From assembly GCF_000517065.1 (NCBI RefSeq), contig NZ_KI912105.1, positions 913,308 to 977,307 on the forward strand: a stretch of 64,000 bases of DNA. The letters run 5' to 3'. A model generated the notes under the pieces. It had not been told where the DNA came from and searched no databases. It saw nothing but the letters and a program-made list of their open reading frames with translations. A program made the position numbers and the translations under genes. The DNA is from Alkaliflexus imshenetskii DSM 15055 (GTDB taxonomy: Bacteria; Bacteroidota; Bacteroidia; Bacteroidales; Marinilabiliaceae). Shown here in pieces: positions 16,314-26,128 of the stretch (position 1 is its first letter; every line of letters starts with the position of its first letter).

Positions 16314-16544
16314 TTAAATCTCATACTCGGGGCCAGCAGTTTTTTTGCCATACTTTATTTTGTCCCACAGGCGCTCGTGCCAATAGTAAATAAACACTTT
16401 TGAAACGGCCTCGATGCCTCCTATTGAAAGCGCAATCATAAATCTGCCGGTAAGCGCATAAGCCACAAGAAAGGTGAAGCAGGTGCCAGTGACGCGATAA
16501 GATATGGCTTTGGCGATGCTTCTGTATCTGTTTTCGTTTATCAT
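16314..16544 (-). CDS. DUF2061 small membrane protein
   Basis: The start at 16544 (MINENRYRSIAKAISYR) gives 76 residues and fits the family; an ATG at 16595 only adds an unconserved tail. Two hydrophobic segments (about 17-33 and 37-52) are linked by a short turn and followed by 'YYWHERLWDKIKYG', the family's C-terminal signature. DUF2061 proteins are inner-membrane proteins often found beside or fused to sulfate-assimilation genes. Its place 66 nt after cysI agrees. A role in sulfur-oxyanion transport or homeostasis has been assumed but is not shown here. Confidence 0.82.
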   Translation of the reverse strand: MINENRYRSIAKAISYRVTGTCFTFLVAYALTGRFMIALSIGGIEAVSKVFIYYWHERLWDKIKYGKKTAGPEYEI

Positions 16545-16610
16545 GGTCAAGGTAATCAGTTTGCGGATGTGGCTTAAAACCAATATTGAAGCCACATCCC
16601 GATTATCATT

Positions 16611-18314
16611 TTAAATCACACTCACTTGTTGTCCGGCATTCACAATGCCTTTGCGAACCACAAAATCGCCAAAGCGTTCGCCTGGTTTACGCTCCTCGGC
16701 GTATTGAGGTATTAATAGAGACAACTCCTTCAGGATGCCGTCCTCATCGAGCATCTCCCGATAAAGCGTATTGAGTCTGTCGCCCGAAAACCCAGCTCCC
16801 AGATATAGGTTGTATTTTCCCAATGAACGCCCTATAAGACCTATCTCGCCCAAGAATGGACGTCCGCAACCGTTGGGGCAACCCGTCATACGAATCAGTA
16901 TCTCCTCCTGCTCCAAATCACTCTCTTTCAGGATGGCTTCAATTTTTGTGTTGAGCGATGGCAAATACCTTTCGGCTTCGGCAAAAGCGAGTGTACAGGT
17001 ATTAAGTGCCACACAGGCAATGGCGTTGCGTCGTAAGCCGGAGATGGCATCGATGGGAAAAACGTTGTACTTCTCCAGAATTTTCTCTACCCTCTCCTTA
17101 TCCACCTCATCCACTCGTCCCAACACCAAACCCTGGTTACCGGTTAACCTGAAATCACAAACCTTGATACGGGCCAAATCGCGTAGAGCAGATTTAAGTT
17201 TGTAATTACCCGCATCTCTAACTCGTCCGTGTTCCACAAACAATCCGAGATACCACTTTTTGGATGCAGCTTGAGTCCAGCCAAACACATCACCATTTTG
17301 TTTAAATTCGTAAGGTCTGGCAGGTTCAAACTTGATACCACCTCTCTCCTCCACCAACTCTTTGAACACATCTGTACCCAGGCGATCCAAAGTATATTTG
17401 AGGCGTGATAATTTACGGTTCTCGCGGTTACCATAGTCACGTTGCACCTTCACTATCTCCTCTACAATGGCAAGCGCGTTGGCTTTGTCCACGTATCCAA
17501 TCACGTCGGCAAGACGCGGGTAGGTATCGTCCATACCGAAGGTCATACCCATTCCTCCCCCAATTGCCACATTGTATCCAAGAAGTTTGTTACCATCGCC
17601 AATGGCAATCAGACCAATATCGTTGGCAAACACATCCGTATCGTTATATGGAGGCACAGCAAGCGCAATTTTAAATTTCCGGGGCAGGTAAGTTTTACCA
17701 TAAATGGGCTCTTCATCCTGAGCACCACCTGTTAGCAGTTGCTGGTTCAGCCATATTTCATGATAAGCAGAGGTTTTCGGCAAAAGGTGGTCACTGATGG
17801 TTTTGGCAAAAGCCGCCACCTCTGGAACCAAGGGTGACAACCCCTCATTAGAGGTAGCCATCACATTGCGGTTCACATCACCACAAGCAGCAATTGAATC
17901 CAGCAATGTGGAGTTTATACCCTGCATGGTTTTCTTCAAGTTTCGCTTCAACACGCCGTGCCATTGAAAAGCCTGACGTGTAGTAAGTTTCAGTGTGCCG
18001 TTGGCATATTGATCGGCCAGACGGTCAAAAACCAGCCACTGGTCGGCCGTGGCAATACCGGCAGGTACTCTGGCTCTGATCATAAAACTATAGAGCGGCT
18101 CAAGCTTTTGTTTTTTACGTTCCGCATCTAAATCCCTGTCGGTTTGCTGATAGCTGCCATGGAACTTAATAAGTTGTGTGTCATCATTTGAGATGGCACC
18201 GGTTGTCTCATCGGCCAAACCATCCAAAATGGTGCCCCTTAAATAGTTGCTGTTGGTTTTTATATGTTCCACCGGTGATGGTTTCCATTCGGTGGGTTTT
18301 GGTAGATTGCTCAT
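16611..18314 (-). CDS. cysI: Sulfite reductase (NADPH) hemoprotein, beta component
   Basis: This 567-residue protein matches the full length of CysI. The Fe-S/siroheme cysteines are C434 and C440 (CX5C, in 'ACVALNTCTLAF') and C479 and C483 (CX3C, in 'TGCPNGCGRPF'). The substrate-side 'TTRQAFQWHG' lies at 111-120. It reduces sulfite to sulfide with six electrons supplied by CysJ, whose gene is 56 nt upstream on the same strand. The siroheme genes lie downstream. No sulfate activation or PAPS reductase genes are in this cluster, so the sulfite source is outside the window. Confidence 0.95.
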   Translation of the reverse strand: MSNLPKPTEWKPSPVEHIKTNSNYLRGTILDGLADETTGAISNDDTQLIKFHGSYQQTDRDLDAERKKQKLEPLYSFMIRARVPAGIATADQWLVFDRLADQYANGTLKLTTRQAFQWHGVLKRNLKKTMQGINSTLLDSIAACGDVNRNVMATSNEGLSPLVPEVAAFAKTISDHLLPKTSAYHEIWLNQQLLTGGAQDEEPIYGKTYLPRKFKIALAVPPYNDTDVFANDIGLIAIGDGNKLLGYNVAIGGGMGMTFGMDDTYPRLADVIGYVDKANALAIVEEIVKVQRDYGNRENRKLSRLKYTLDRLGTDVFKELVEERGGIKFEPARPYEFKQNGDVFGWTQAASKKWYLGLFVEHGRVRDAGNYKLKSALRDLARIKVCDFRLTGNQGLVLGRVDEVDKERVEKILEKYNVFPIDAISGLRRNAIACVALNTCTLAFAEAERYLPSLNTKIEAILKESDLEQEEILIRMTGCPNGCGRPFLGEIGLIGRSLGKYNLYLGAGFSGDRLNTLYREMLDEDGILKELSLLIPQYAEERKPGERFGDFVVRKGIVNAGQQVSVI

Positions 18315-18370
18315 GGTGTCGTCAATTGTTGTTTCTGATAATAGATGGTTAATTCACTCTTGGCAACGAT

Positions 18371-20188
18371 TTAGTAAACATCCTCCTGGTATCGACCTTC
18401 CTTTCTGAGTTTCAGAAGAAATGCCTCACTCTGTTCACGGCTCATATTTCCTTCTATCTGAAGGATGTCGAGAAATGCATTCTTAACGTCAAGTGCCATT
18501 CTTTTCATGTCACCACACACATAGAAATGAGCACCTTCGGCAATCCAGCGATAAAGCTCTTTTCCGTTGCGCTTCATACGGTGCTGTACATAACGCTTCT
18601 CTTCCTGATCGCGCGAAAACGCCACATCCAATCTGGTTAGCAAGCCGTTTTTCTTATACTTTAGCCACTCTGACTGATAGAGGAAATCCGTTGTAAAATG
18701 TCTGTCGCCAAAAATGAGCCAATTTTTACCATTTGAGCCTAACGCTGCACGGTGCTGCATAAAACTCCGGAAGGGCGCCACGCCTGTGCCAGCACCAACC
18801 ATTATTACGGGAGTATCGCCATTGGCCGGTAACCGGAACTGATTGTTAGGACGTATTCGAACTTTTAAGGAGTCACTGTCCTTAAGCCTATCGGCAATAA
18901 AAGTGGAGCAGACACCTCCTCTGTTGCGGTTATCCTTTTCGTATCTCACGGCACCCACTGTAATGTGTACTTCGCTGCCTACTTCCGATGGACTTGAGGC
19001 AATGGAGTAAGCTCTTGGAGGCAACGAACGCAAAACAGAAAGCAACTGCTCAGCAGTAAGTGCAACCGGATATTTGGTGAATAAATCAAGGGCATCCGTA
19101 CCTTCCAGAAACGTTTCGAGTTTATCGGCATCGTCAAGCAGTTTGTTCAATGATGTATCGGGCAAAAGGGCTGCATACTTTTTCACCACCTGCGAGGTAA
19201 CAATGGTTAACTCGTAATAGTTTGTCAATGCCTCTTCGAGCGTAATGCTTTGACCATCCACGTTAACCTTCTCACTGCCATCCAGAGATAACTGCTTTAA
19301 AACAGACTGAACCAATTCGGGATTATTGTTGGCAAATACTTCGAGGGCATCACCAGGCTGATAAACCAAGCCTGTTTTATCAGTAGATATTTCAAGATGC
19401 CAGGTCTCCTTGTCAGAGCCACGTCCATTTAATTGCAGTTTGGTAAGTAAGGGTGCTTCAACGGGCAAATCCGATGCAACCACCTCCTGGCTCTGCCGTG
19501 GTTTTGATGGTGCCGCCTGTCCGTTTAAGCCTTCACTTTTCGCAAACAACTCAACAACTGACGGAATTAAGGCGCCGAGTTCGCTATTGAAATCGGTATC
19601 CAGCATGGCCACTTCGCGCAGCGGCTTTCCACCTTGTCGGGATATGAAGTTGTGAAAATCGATCCCAGTTTGGCAGAACTTCTTATAAGAGCTGTCGCCC
19701 AGCGCAATTACGGCAAAAGGCAGATCGTTAAGTTGGGGAGCCTTTTTGCCTGCCATCAAATCATATAACTCCTGGGCGGCCAGAGGCGGTTCTCCTTCGC
19801 CGTGGGTTGAAACCACCACAAGCAACTGCTCCTCATCCTTTAAGAACCGGGCATTGTAATCCTCCATACTAACAACACGGCTTTCAACACCCTGTCTTTG
19901 AGCCTCCTGATTGGCCAGCACGGCTACTTTTTGCGAATTACCCGAATGTGAACCGTATAGTATGGCGAGAGATCGCTTCTTGCTTGAAACAACCGCTGAC
20001 TCAGCCTCCTGAGCCACAGCTTTGGGCTCAATGATAGGATCAGCCACCACGCTGCCAGCAGATGGCGCAAAGTCGATGGCTGCCGAGATGTATCCGCCAA
20101 GCCACAACAACTGCTCCCTGTTAAGGTTTGATAACACCTGCTGCAATTGGCTTCTCAACTCGGGCTTAAACAATTGATTATCGGACAT
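18371..20188 (-). CDS. cysJ: Sulfite reductase (NADPH) flavoprotein, alpha component
   Basis: The 605-residue CysJ has a leader of about 65 residues. A flavodoxin-like FMN domain follows (about 72-210) with 'LAILYGSHSGNSQKVA', 'VVSTHGEGEPP' and 'ALGDSSYKKFC'. The FAD domain (about 245-450) has RAYSIASSP and GGVCSTFIA. The NADPH domain has 'MVGAGTGVAPFRSFMQ' and ends with the conserved 'EGRYQEDVY'. It moves electrons from NADPH to CysI. The gene lies between cysK (81 nt upstream) and cysI on the same strand. Confidence 0.95.
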   Translation of the reverse strand: MSDNQLFKPELRSQLQQVLSNLNREQLLWLGGYISAAIDFAPSAGSVVADPIIEPKAVAQEAESAVVSSKKRSLAILYGSHSGNSQKVAVLANQEAQRQGVESRVVSMEDYNARFLKDEEQLLVVVSTHGEGEPPLAAQELYDLMAGKKAPQLNDLPFAVIALGDSSYKKFCQTGIDFHNFISRQGGKPLREVAMLDTDFNSELGALIPSVVELFAKSEGLNGQAAPSKPRQSQEVVASDLPVEAPLLTKLQLNGRGSDKETWHLEISTDKTGLVYQPGDALEVFANNNPELVQSVLKQLSLDGSEKVNVDGQSITLEEALTNYYELTIVTSQVVKKYAALLPDTSLNKLLDDADKLETFLEGTDALDLFTKYPVALTAEQLLSVLRSLPPRAYSIASSPSEVGSEVHITVGAVRYEKDNRNRGGVCSTFIADRLKDSDSLKVRIRPNNQFRLPANGDTPVIMVGAGTGVAPFRSFMQHRAALGSNGKNWLIFGDRHFTTDFLYQSEWLKYKKNGLLTRLDVAFSRDQEEKRYVQHRMKRNGKELYRWIAEGAHFYVCGDMKRMALDVKNAFLDILQIEGNMSREQSEAFLLKLRKEGRYQEDVY

Positions 20189-20269
20189 GATAAATTTTGG
20201 GTTTATAATTGTAATGGGACAGCCGCCTCCGGAAGCCTGTTTCCGGTTTGCAGCTGTTTGGGATGCTCA

Positions 20270-21193
20270 CTATTCTATTTCAAAGGAACTGAGGTATCGC
20301 TCACCGGTATCGGGCAAAACCACTACTACACGTTTTCCTTTGTTTTCTGGTCGGTTAGCCACATCCACTGCCGCCTTAAGTGCAGCGCCCGATGAGTATC
20401 CGCAAAGAATACCTTCCTGTGTGGCTGCCAGATGCGAAGTATGTATGGCATCGTCGTTACTCACTTTCACCACCTCATCGTAGATTGAAGTGTTGAGCAC
20501 ATCGGGGATAAAGCCGGCTCCAATACCTTGTATTTTATGAGGGCCGGGTTGACCACCTGATAGCACCGGACTGGCTTCTGGCTCAACAGCAATAACTTTA
20601 ACTTTTGGGTTGCGCGCTTTAAGCACCTCGCCAACACCGGTAATGGTTCCGCCGGTACCTATTCCGGAAACAAATATGTCGACCAGACCATCGGTATCGG
20701 CCCAAATCTCTTCAGCTGTGGTTTTACGATGTACAGCAGGGTTTGCAGCATTTTTAAACTGATGAGGAATAAACGAGTTGGGATTCTCAGTGGCAATCTC
20801 CGTGGCCTTTGCAATGGCACCCTTCATACCGTTTGCTGCAGGCGTAAGCACAAGCTCAGCACCAAACTTTTTGAGCAACTTGCGACGCTCAATGCTCATG
20901 CTTTCAGGCATGGTCAGAATAAGTTTATAGCCTTTTACTGCGGCCACAAAAGCCAGTCCAACACCAGTATTTCCACTTGTTGGTTCAACAATAACAGAGT
21001 CTTTATTGATAAGACCTTTTTGTTCAGCATCTTCGATCATTGCCAGTGCAATACGATCCTTTACCGAACCGGCAGGGTTAAAAAACTCCAGTTTGGCATA
21101 CAACTCAGCGGCACCTTCGTTAACCAATTTGTTGATACGTACCAAAGGGGTACGGCCAATCAGCTCAATGATATTGTTTGCAATTTTTCCCAT
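20270..21193 (-). CDS. cysK: Cysteine synthase A (O-acetylserine sulfhydrylase)
   Basis: A 307-residue fold-type II PLP enzyme. K45 in 'NPAGSVKDR' is the PLP lysine. '[10 protein letters not shown]' (71-80) holds the substrate, and '[12 protein letters not shown]' (178-188) binds the phosphate. It joins sulfide from CysIJ with O-acetylserine to give cysteine. No serine acetyltransferase gene is nearby. It follows the Rrf2 regulator by 11 nt, so the two are surely cotranscribed; this pairing recalls CymR-type control in which CysK helps sense O-acetylserine. Confidence 0.95.
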   Translation of the reverse strand: MGKIANNIIELIGRTPLVRINKLVNEGAAELYAKLEFFNPAGSVKDRIALAMIEDAEQKGLINKDSVIVEPTSGNTGVGLAFVAAVKGYKLILTMPESMSIERRKLLKKFGAELVLTPAANGMKGAIAKATEIATENPNSFIPHQFKNAANPAVHRKTTAEEIWADTDGLVDIFVSGIGTGGTITGVGEVLKARNPKVKVIAVEPEASPVLSGGQPGPHKIQGIGAGFIPDVLNTSIYDEVVKVSNDDAIHTSHLAATQEGILCGYSSGAALKAAVDVANRPENKGKRVVVVLPDTGERYLSSFEIE

Positions 21194-21204
21194 TTTATCC
21201 TGTT

Positions 21205-21627
21205 TTAGATGTAATACATTATTTTATCGGCACTCTCATAATATCTCTTTTGAATATCAAACAAAGTCATACCATTCATTATTTGCCAGAAACCGTCAAG
21301 CGCATCCGTAAGAACCTCATCAACCACCTGGCGGGTTAATTCCCTACTTTCTTCGTAGATTTTAGACTCCTTTTTCTCAAGTATTGCTACCACCTCTCCC
21401 AACGAAATCTCACGTGGATTACGTGTAAGTCGGTATCCTCCACCAGCACCGCGTTTCACATCCAGCACGCCGCCCTTCTTTAAATCCACTGCAATACCTT
21501 CCAGGAATTTATGCGGTATATCACACGACAGGGCCGCTCTTTGTATGTCGGTATAATCTTCATTGTCCACATCAAGAAACAATAGAAACTGAAGACCGTA
21601 TTTAACTCTGTTTGAAAAGCGCATCAT
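21205..21627 (-). CDS. Rrf2-family transcriptional regulator, CymR-like
   Basis: A 140-residue winged-helix repressor. '[15 protein letters not shown]' opens the domain, '[19 protein letters not shown]' is the recognition region, and '[22 protein letters not shown]' is the family's wing and dimer helix. Only one cysteine is present, so the Fe-S cluster of IscR/NsrR cannot form. That points to a metabolite- or partner-sensing type such as CymR. It heads the cysK-cysJ-cysI operon, so it most likely represses it. Two copies of a TCATAT-N7-ATATGA palindrome lie upstream. ATGs at 21627 and 21624 are equivalent. Confidence 0.9.
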   Translation of the reverse strand: MMRFSNRVKYGLQFLLFLDVDNEDYTDIQRAALSCDIPHKFLEGIAVDLKKGGVLDVKRGAGGGYRLTRNPREISLGEVVAILEKKESKIYEESRELTRQVVDEVLTDALDGFWQIMNGMTLFDIQKRYYESADKIMYYI

Positions 21628-21647
21628 TTTTATATGATTTTATATTG

Positions 21648-21655
21648 CAAATATA
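21648..21655 (-). promoter_or_regulatory. -7 box of the rrf2-cys operon
   Basis: On the minus strand TATATTTG matches TAnnTTTG, 21-28 nt before the rrf2 ATG. The nearest TTTG on that strand (21671-21674) is only 15 nt away, shorter than usual. Confidence 0.4.
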
Positions 21656-21695
21656 ATGGCTGATATAATACAAAATCAAGAAAAAGGACTAATAT

Positions 21696-21720
21696 TTCAT
21701 ATCTTTTATATATGATTTAG
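21696..21720. promoter_or_regulatory. Palindromic operator copy 1
   Basis: TCATAT at 21697-21702 and ATATGA at 21709-21714 form an inverted repeat within a 25-bp direct repeat whose second copy lies exactly 100 bp away. It is 69 nt or more upstream of rrf2. Candidate site for the Rrf2 protein. Confidence 0.55.
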
Positions 21721-21795
21721 ATTCATAAAGCACCCAAAAGAAGGCAATTAACTGACTGTCATGACCTTAAAATCACAGGATTTGCCTGTATATTT

Positions 21796-21820
21796 TTCAT
21801 ATTAATAATATATGATTTAG
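21796..21820. promoter_or_regulatory. Palindromic operator copy 2
   Basis: The same 25-bp unit as at 21696, differing only at four central positions; both arms and the trailing TTTAG are identical. The rest of the 365-bp gap between rrf2 and the phosphatase gene holds only AT-rich sequence. Confidence 0.55.
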
Positions 21821-21992
21821 CGTTTTGGGCATCACCTGCAAAAAAAATCTCAAACAGCAGAAGCCACCAGGCAACTTTTAACGATATCATAACGGTGATT
21901 CGTTCAAAAAGACTTACTTTTAATTCTCGAACCTGCCATCATTGAATACCCAAAGCGAATATTAAGTTTCACACCTATAAAATCATCATTCC

Positions 21993-23129
21993 ATGTACAA
22001 AATCACATTTAGTATTTTACTTTTTGTAGCATTTTTAGTTCAAGGGTACTCTCAAACAGCGGACTCTCTGGCCACTTTTACGAATACCGCAAGACATGAA
22101 ATCGTGGAGTTGGGAACGCCCAAGTTCAAAAAAGCACCTAAGAACATCATACTTTTTATTGCGGATGGTATGGGCACAGCTCATCTCTTCGGAGCCATCA
22201 CAGCCAACGGAGGCTCACTGAACATCAACCACATGAAGCACATAGGCTTCACCACCACCCAAAGTGCGAACAATTTTGTGACCGATTCAGGAGCCGGAGG
22301 TACAGCCATTGCCACCGGACAAAAGGTAAACAATGGAGCCATCTCGGTTAACCCAGCCAATGAACCGATTCAAACAATCCTGCAGATTAGCAGCAAAAAT
22401 GGGAAAGCGACAGGATTAGTTGCCACTTCAGGCATAACGCACGCCACACCTGCATCTTTCATAGCGCATCAGCCATCCAGAAATATGTATGAAGAAATTG
22501 CGGCAGATTTCCTTAAAACCGATATCGACATTTTTATTGGTGGAGGTTTGGAGCATTTTAAAAATCGCAAGGATGGACGCGACCTAACAGCTGAACTTAA
22601 AAAGAAAGGCTATAAAATATACACTGATTGGCAGTCGGCATCAGGTGACAACAAAGCCCCAATGGCTATTTTCACTGCCGATGGACACAATCCGCAATTC
22701 GACACCCGTGGCGAGATGCTCACAGAGGCCACCCAAAAAGCCATTGAGGTATTAAGTGCCAACAAAAACGGCTTTTTTGTAATGATTGAGGGCTCTCAGA
22801 TAGACTGGGGCGGTCATGCCAACAGCACGCCCTACATTGTTGGAGAAATGCTTGATACAGACCGTGCCGTGGGAGCAGCGCTGAAATTTGCAGCTCAAAA
22901 TCGCGAAACCTTGGTAATTGTAGCATCGGATCACGAAACTGGAGGTATGACCATTAACGATGGATGCTTTGATTCACTAACAGTAACAGCCCGCTATACT
23001 ACCACCGACCATTCGGCCGTGATGGTGCCTGTGTTTGCTTATGGCCCCGGAGCTGAAGAGTTTATGGGTATTTTTGACAACACTGACCTGTTCAATAAAA
23101 TGATGAAGCTGTTCGGATTTACCAAGTAA
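21993..23129 (+). CDS. Alkaline phosphatase (PhoA family), secreted
   Basis: This 378-residue protein has a signal peptide (about 1-20, cleavage near GYSQT). Metal and catalytic motifs of the alkaline phosphatase fold are visible: 'LFIADGMGTAH' near 54, the nucleophile serine in 'TDSGAGGTAIATG' near 97, 'EGSQIDWGGH' near 266, and DHETGG and TDHSA late in the chain. It is a compact member of the family, shorter than E. coli PhoA. It would release phosphate from monoesters in the periplasm or outside. The gene is monocistronic, divergent from the rrf2-cys operon; no pho box was recognised. Confidence 0.9.
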   Translation: MYKITFSILLFVAFLVQGYSQTADSLATFTNTARHEIVELGTPKFKKAPKNIILFIADGMGTAHLFGAITANGGSLNINHMKHIGFTTTQSANNFVTDSGAGGTAIATGQKVNNGAISVNPANEPIQTILQISSKNGKATGLVATSGITHATPASFIAHQPSRNMYEEIAADFLKTDIDIFIGGGLEHFKNRKDGRDLTAELKKKGYKIYTDWQSASGDNKAPMAIFTADGHNPQFDTRGEMLTEATQKAIEVLSANKNGFFVMIEGSQIDWGGHANSTPYIVGEMLDTDRAVGAALKFAAQNRETLVIVASDHETGGMTINDGCFDSLTVTARYTTTDHSAVMVPVFAYGPGAEEFMGIFDNTDLFNKMMKLFGFTK

Positions 23130-23147
23130 ACAGTCATCGCCATAACC

Positions 23148-23190
23148 AAAAGGCCGATTCTCAAAAATGCAGAGAATCGGCCTTTTTATT
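23148..23190. terminator. Bidirectional terminator
   Basis: aaaaggccgattctc (23148-23162) and gagaatcggcctttt (23172-23186) form a 15-bp perfect stem. It lies between the convergent phosphatase and chemoreceptor genes. Confidence 0.88.
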
Positions 23191-23205
23191 ATAAATCAAT
23201 CCGGA

Positions 23206-25197
23206 CTAAAATGTTTTTTTAAGCGAATCCATGTTTTTGCCCACCGGACAACTTAAAGCACCATTATTCATTGAACTGCCACTTACCTTAAAATATCCTA
23301 TCAAACTCTTAAGACTTTCAGCCTGAGACGACAACTCTTCGGCACTCGAAGCCATCTCCTCACTGGCTGCAGCATTTTGCTGAATTACATGACTCAACTC
23401 CTGAATGGCATTGTTAACCTGATTGGCACCTACTGATTGCTCGTCGGAGGCAACTGATATCTCCTGCACCAGATGGCTGGTCTTTTCAATCTGAGGGATA
23501 ATCTCCATCATCTGTATGCCTGCACTCTCTGTAAGTTCAAGATTGTCACGTGTTAATTTCACAATCTCATCAGCAGCTATTTTACTGCGCTCAGCCAATT
23601 TGCGCACTTCGGCTGCCACAACTGAAAATCCACGACCATGCTCACCTGCCCGCGCAGCTTCCACAGCTGCATTCAATGCCAGTATGTTGGTCTGAAACGC
23701 AATGTCGTTGATAACCAAAATCTTCTCAGATATAATACGACTGGCCTCCATCGCATCTTGTGCTTTATGAGCCACATTATTGATTCCCTCACTCGCAAGA
23801 TTTGAGATGCGCCCTGTCTCTTTTGAGTTAAGTGAATTCTGGTCTATATTTGAGGATATCTCCTCTATCGTGGATGAAATCTCCTCAGTGGATGAAGCCT
23901 GCTCAGAAGCGCCCTGCGACAATTGAATGCTTGTACTTGTCAACTGATTACTTGCATCTGAAATATAATTGGCTCCATCAACTATCTGATGAATAATCTC
24001 AGTGAGTTTTGTGCGCATCGCTAAAAAAGACTTATACAACACACCTATTTCGTCGTTGGTTGAATTAACTTCAAAGTCAGACTCCAAATCCCCTGCTGCC
24101 ATGGCGTTGGCCATTGCTACCATCCCGTCGAGAGGACGAATGATTAACCGGGTGTATCGTACCACAAGCCAAACGCCAAGTACAATTAACAAGAGTCCTA
24201 CCAGAAGCTGACCAAACATCAAACGATTGGCATCTTGCATAATTACGCTTACAGGGAGTGAAAAACGTGCCTGCCAATACTTCCCACTATCACCAATCCG
24301 GATAGGTATCCTTAACTCAACTCTATCATTTTGCATTAGGACCTCGGTTGTACCCTTTGAAATGGATTCTAAATCTGAATCGTACGTATTTGGATTAAGT
24401 TCGGATATCGACTTGTTTATCAATTCAGGATACAAACGATTGGCAGCAATCATTCCTGATGATGAAAAGACCTCAACCTGCAATTTCCCATCATAATAAT
24501 CACCAGCTGATATAACTTCCTGCATATAGCCAATTGGAAGATCTACACCAACAACACCCAAAAATTGTCCATTTTGTATGATGGGCGCATTACATGATAT
24601 CATTAGCACATCTTCGCCTTGCACAGGATAAACTACTGGCTCAGTCATATATACTCTCATGGTTTCTTTGGCACCCCAATACCATCTGCCTGTGGACGAT
24701 GACTCGTAATCAAACAATGCGGAAACATCATAGCCTCCATCATCCATTGGTGTAATAAATGGCAAAAAACGTCCGGTGTGATCATGTCCCGGCGCATTCA
24801 CATACTCTTTATCCCGGCCATCAAAAGCATTGGGCTCATAAGCAATAGTAAAACCTAAAAAAACATCATTTGACCTTAACATTCTTGCCCCCATCTCCTG
24901 AGCTGCAGAACGACTTAATGTTCCGAACTCCGAATTGGGTCCATACACTGAGAAGGCCTCAGCACTCAACTGTGCAATAAAAACAGCATCATCAAGCAAC
25001 TGGCTAATCTGCCCAGTGATATCTCTGGCGATGGCCGCCGCTTCACTCTGCGTGGCAGCCATTGCCCTGTAACGTCCTTGTACAGTGCCTACAACAATCA
25101 GAATGACTGCCACAGTGGTCATCCCAATACCTATAATTAAACCCAACTTCCGTTTTAAAGAGACAAAAGTCTCTTTCTTATGCTTCCTCATCATCAC
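23206..25197 (-). CDS. Methyl-accepting chemotaxis protein with dCache-type sensor
   Basis: The 663-residue receptor has a membrane segment near 15-37, a large periplasmic double-Cache-like sensor (about 40-315) and a second membrane segment near 325-347. HAMP follows (about 350-400), then a methyl-accepting domain (about 420-640). The conserved hairpin tip '[28 protein letters not shown]' type sequence is intact. The sensor includes '[19 protein letters not shown]', typical of Cache domains that bind small organic ligands. No CheR-tethering pentapeptide is seen at the end, and no che genes adjoin. It is cotranscribed with an outer-membrane protein gene 18 nt upstream. Confidence 0.92.
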   Translation of the reverse strand: MMMRKHKKETFVSLKRKLGLIIGIGMTTVAVILIVVGTVQGRYRAMAATQSEAAAIARDITGQISQLLDDAVFIAQLSAEAFSVYGPNSEFGTLSRSAAQEMGARMLRSNDVFLGFTIAYEPNAFDGRDKEYVNAPGHDHTGRFLPFITPMDDGGYDVSALFDYESSSTGRWYWGAKETMRVYMTEPVVYPVQGEDVLMISCNAPIIQNGQFLGVVGVDLPIGYMQEVISAGDYYDGKLQVEVFSSSGMIAANRLYPELINKSISELNPNTYDSDLESISKGTTEVLMQNDRVELRIPIRIGDSGKYWQARFSLPVSVIMQDANRLMFGQLLVGLLLIVLGVWLVVRYTRLIIRPLDGMVAMANAMAAGDLESDFEVNSTNDEIGVLYKSFLAMRTKLTEIIHQIVDGANYISDASNQLTSTSIQLSQGASEQASSTEEISSTIEEISSNIDQNSLNSKETGRISNLASEGINNVAHKAQDAMEASRIISEKILVINDIAFQTNILALNAAVEAARAGEHGRGFSVVAAEVRKLAERSKIAADEIVKLTRDNLELTESAGIQMMEIIPQIEKTSHLVQEISVASDEQSVGANQVNNAIQELSHVIQQNAAASEEMASSAEELSSQAESLKSLIGYFKVSGSSMNNGALSCPVGKNMDSLKKTF

Positions 25198-25215
25198 TAT
25201 AGAATTTTTTTTAAC

Positions 25216-25917
25216 TTAAAATGATAACCCAAGAACAAAAAAGATATTCTTTAATGCCGGATTATAAATCAGACTGTAATGCACCGGAATTCCAAAACCA
25301 TCTGTAATCTTAGTCGTTTTACGAAAATCGACTCCTACATTTACGATGGACGGGCTATCGGCGTAGTAACCTTTATTGGCTGTTCCTCCTGTGAATATGC
25401 CAACTTGTGAACTTTCGAGTGTGAGATCATATCTGGCTTCAAAGTATGTGGAATAGTTTTGCTTATCCGACTGATTTAAATCGGCTCCATAAACCATCAC
25501 ACTGGCAGTAAGCGTTAAAGGCAAATTGCTTAAACCAAATTCATAAACAGAAGCTATTTCAACCAAATGATCGGTAGTGGAACGTTGCCAATTGCCATAG
25601 TCGGTAAAGGACAAATCCTCCTCATTCACGGCAAAATAATCATTTACCGAGAGCGTAAAACCTGACTTTGAATAAGACAAGAAAAGGTCAACTTCGGCAT
25701 AGTTACCCGTGAGCGCGTATGAGCCCCAGGCAGTAAACGAAAAGTTCCCGACACCTGCTGTAAGAGCAGGCTGAATATTCGGCAAATTGCTGAACATTGC
25801 CCCACGCCACACATAGCGGCTGTAAATATCAAACCCAGCGTCGAGACTTAACGCATCACGGTTTTGAGCAAATAAGGTTAGGGGAAAAAGTAAAAGGGAA
25901 AGTAAAATGTGCTTCAT
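25216..25917 (-). CDS. TorF-like putative outer-membrane porin
   Basis: A 233-residue protein with signal peptide (1-17, cleavage LFA-QN), followed by beta strands and a C-terminal Phe (VLGLSF). The opening 'DIYSRYVWRGAMFSNLPNIQPAL' closely resembles the TorF/Gcw_chp family of putative porins. These are small barrels of uncertain substrate. Its stop lies 18 nt before the chemoreceptor ATG on the same strand, so uptake and sensing of the same solute is possible but unproven. Confidence 0.78.
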   Translation of the reverse strand: MKHILLSLLLFPLTLFAQNRDALSLDAGFDIYSRYVWRGAMFSNLPNIQPALTAGVGNFSFTAWGSYALTGNYAEVDLFLSYSKSGFTLSVNDYFAVNEEDLSFTDYGNWQRSTTDHLVEIASVYEFGLSNLPLTLTASVMVYGADLNQSDKQNYSTYFEARYDLTLESSQVGIFTGGTANKGYYADSPSIVNVGVDFRKTTKITDGFGIPVHYSLIYNPALKNIFFVLGLSF

Positions 25918-26040
25918 CTATAAAAAAAATGTGATAAAAATCATACTTGGTTAAACGAATAATCTTTGTCAATGTTCCAGCATTATGACTAAACAATGTT
26001 AAAACAATTCAATAGTACACATCCTCATTTTAACAATTAC

Positions 26041-26073
26041 AAAAAAAGGGCTGTTGCGTTCGCAACAGCCCTT
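26041..26073 (-). terminator. Rho-independent terminator of the TonB receptor gene
   Basis: aagggctgttgcg (26046-26058) pairs with cgcaacagccctt (26061-26073). On the minus strand the stem is followed by a T run. It lies 55 nt after the receptor stop. Confidence 0.85.
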
Positions 26074-26128
26074 AATCAGTAACAGTGAAAATTTTTGGGT
26101 ATAAACTACTTCTATACTATCAACACGC

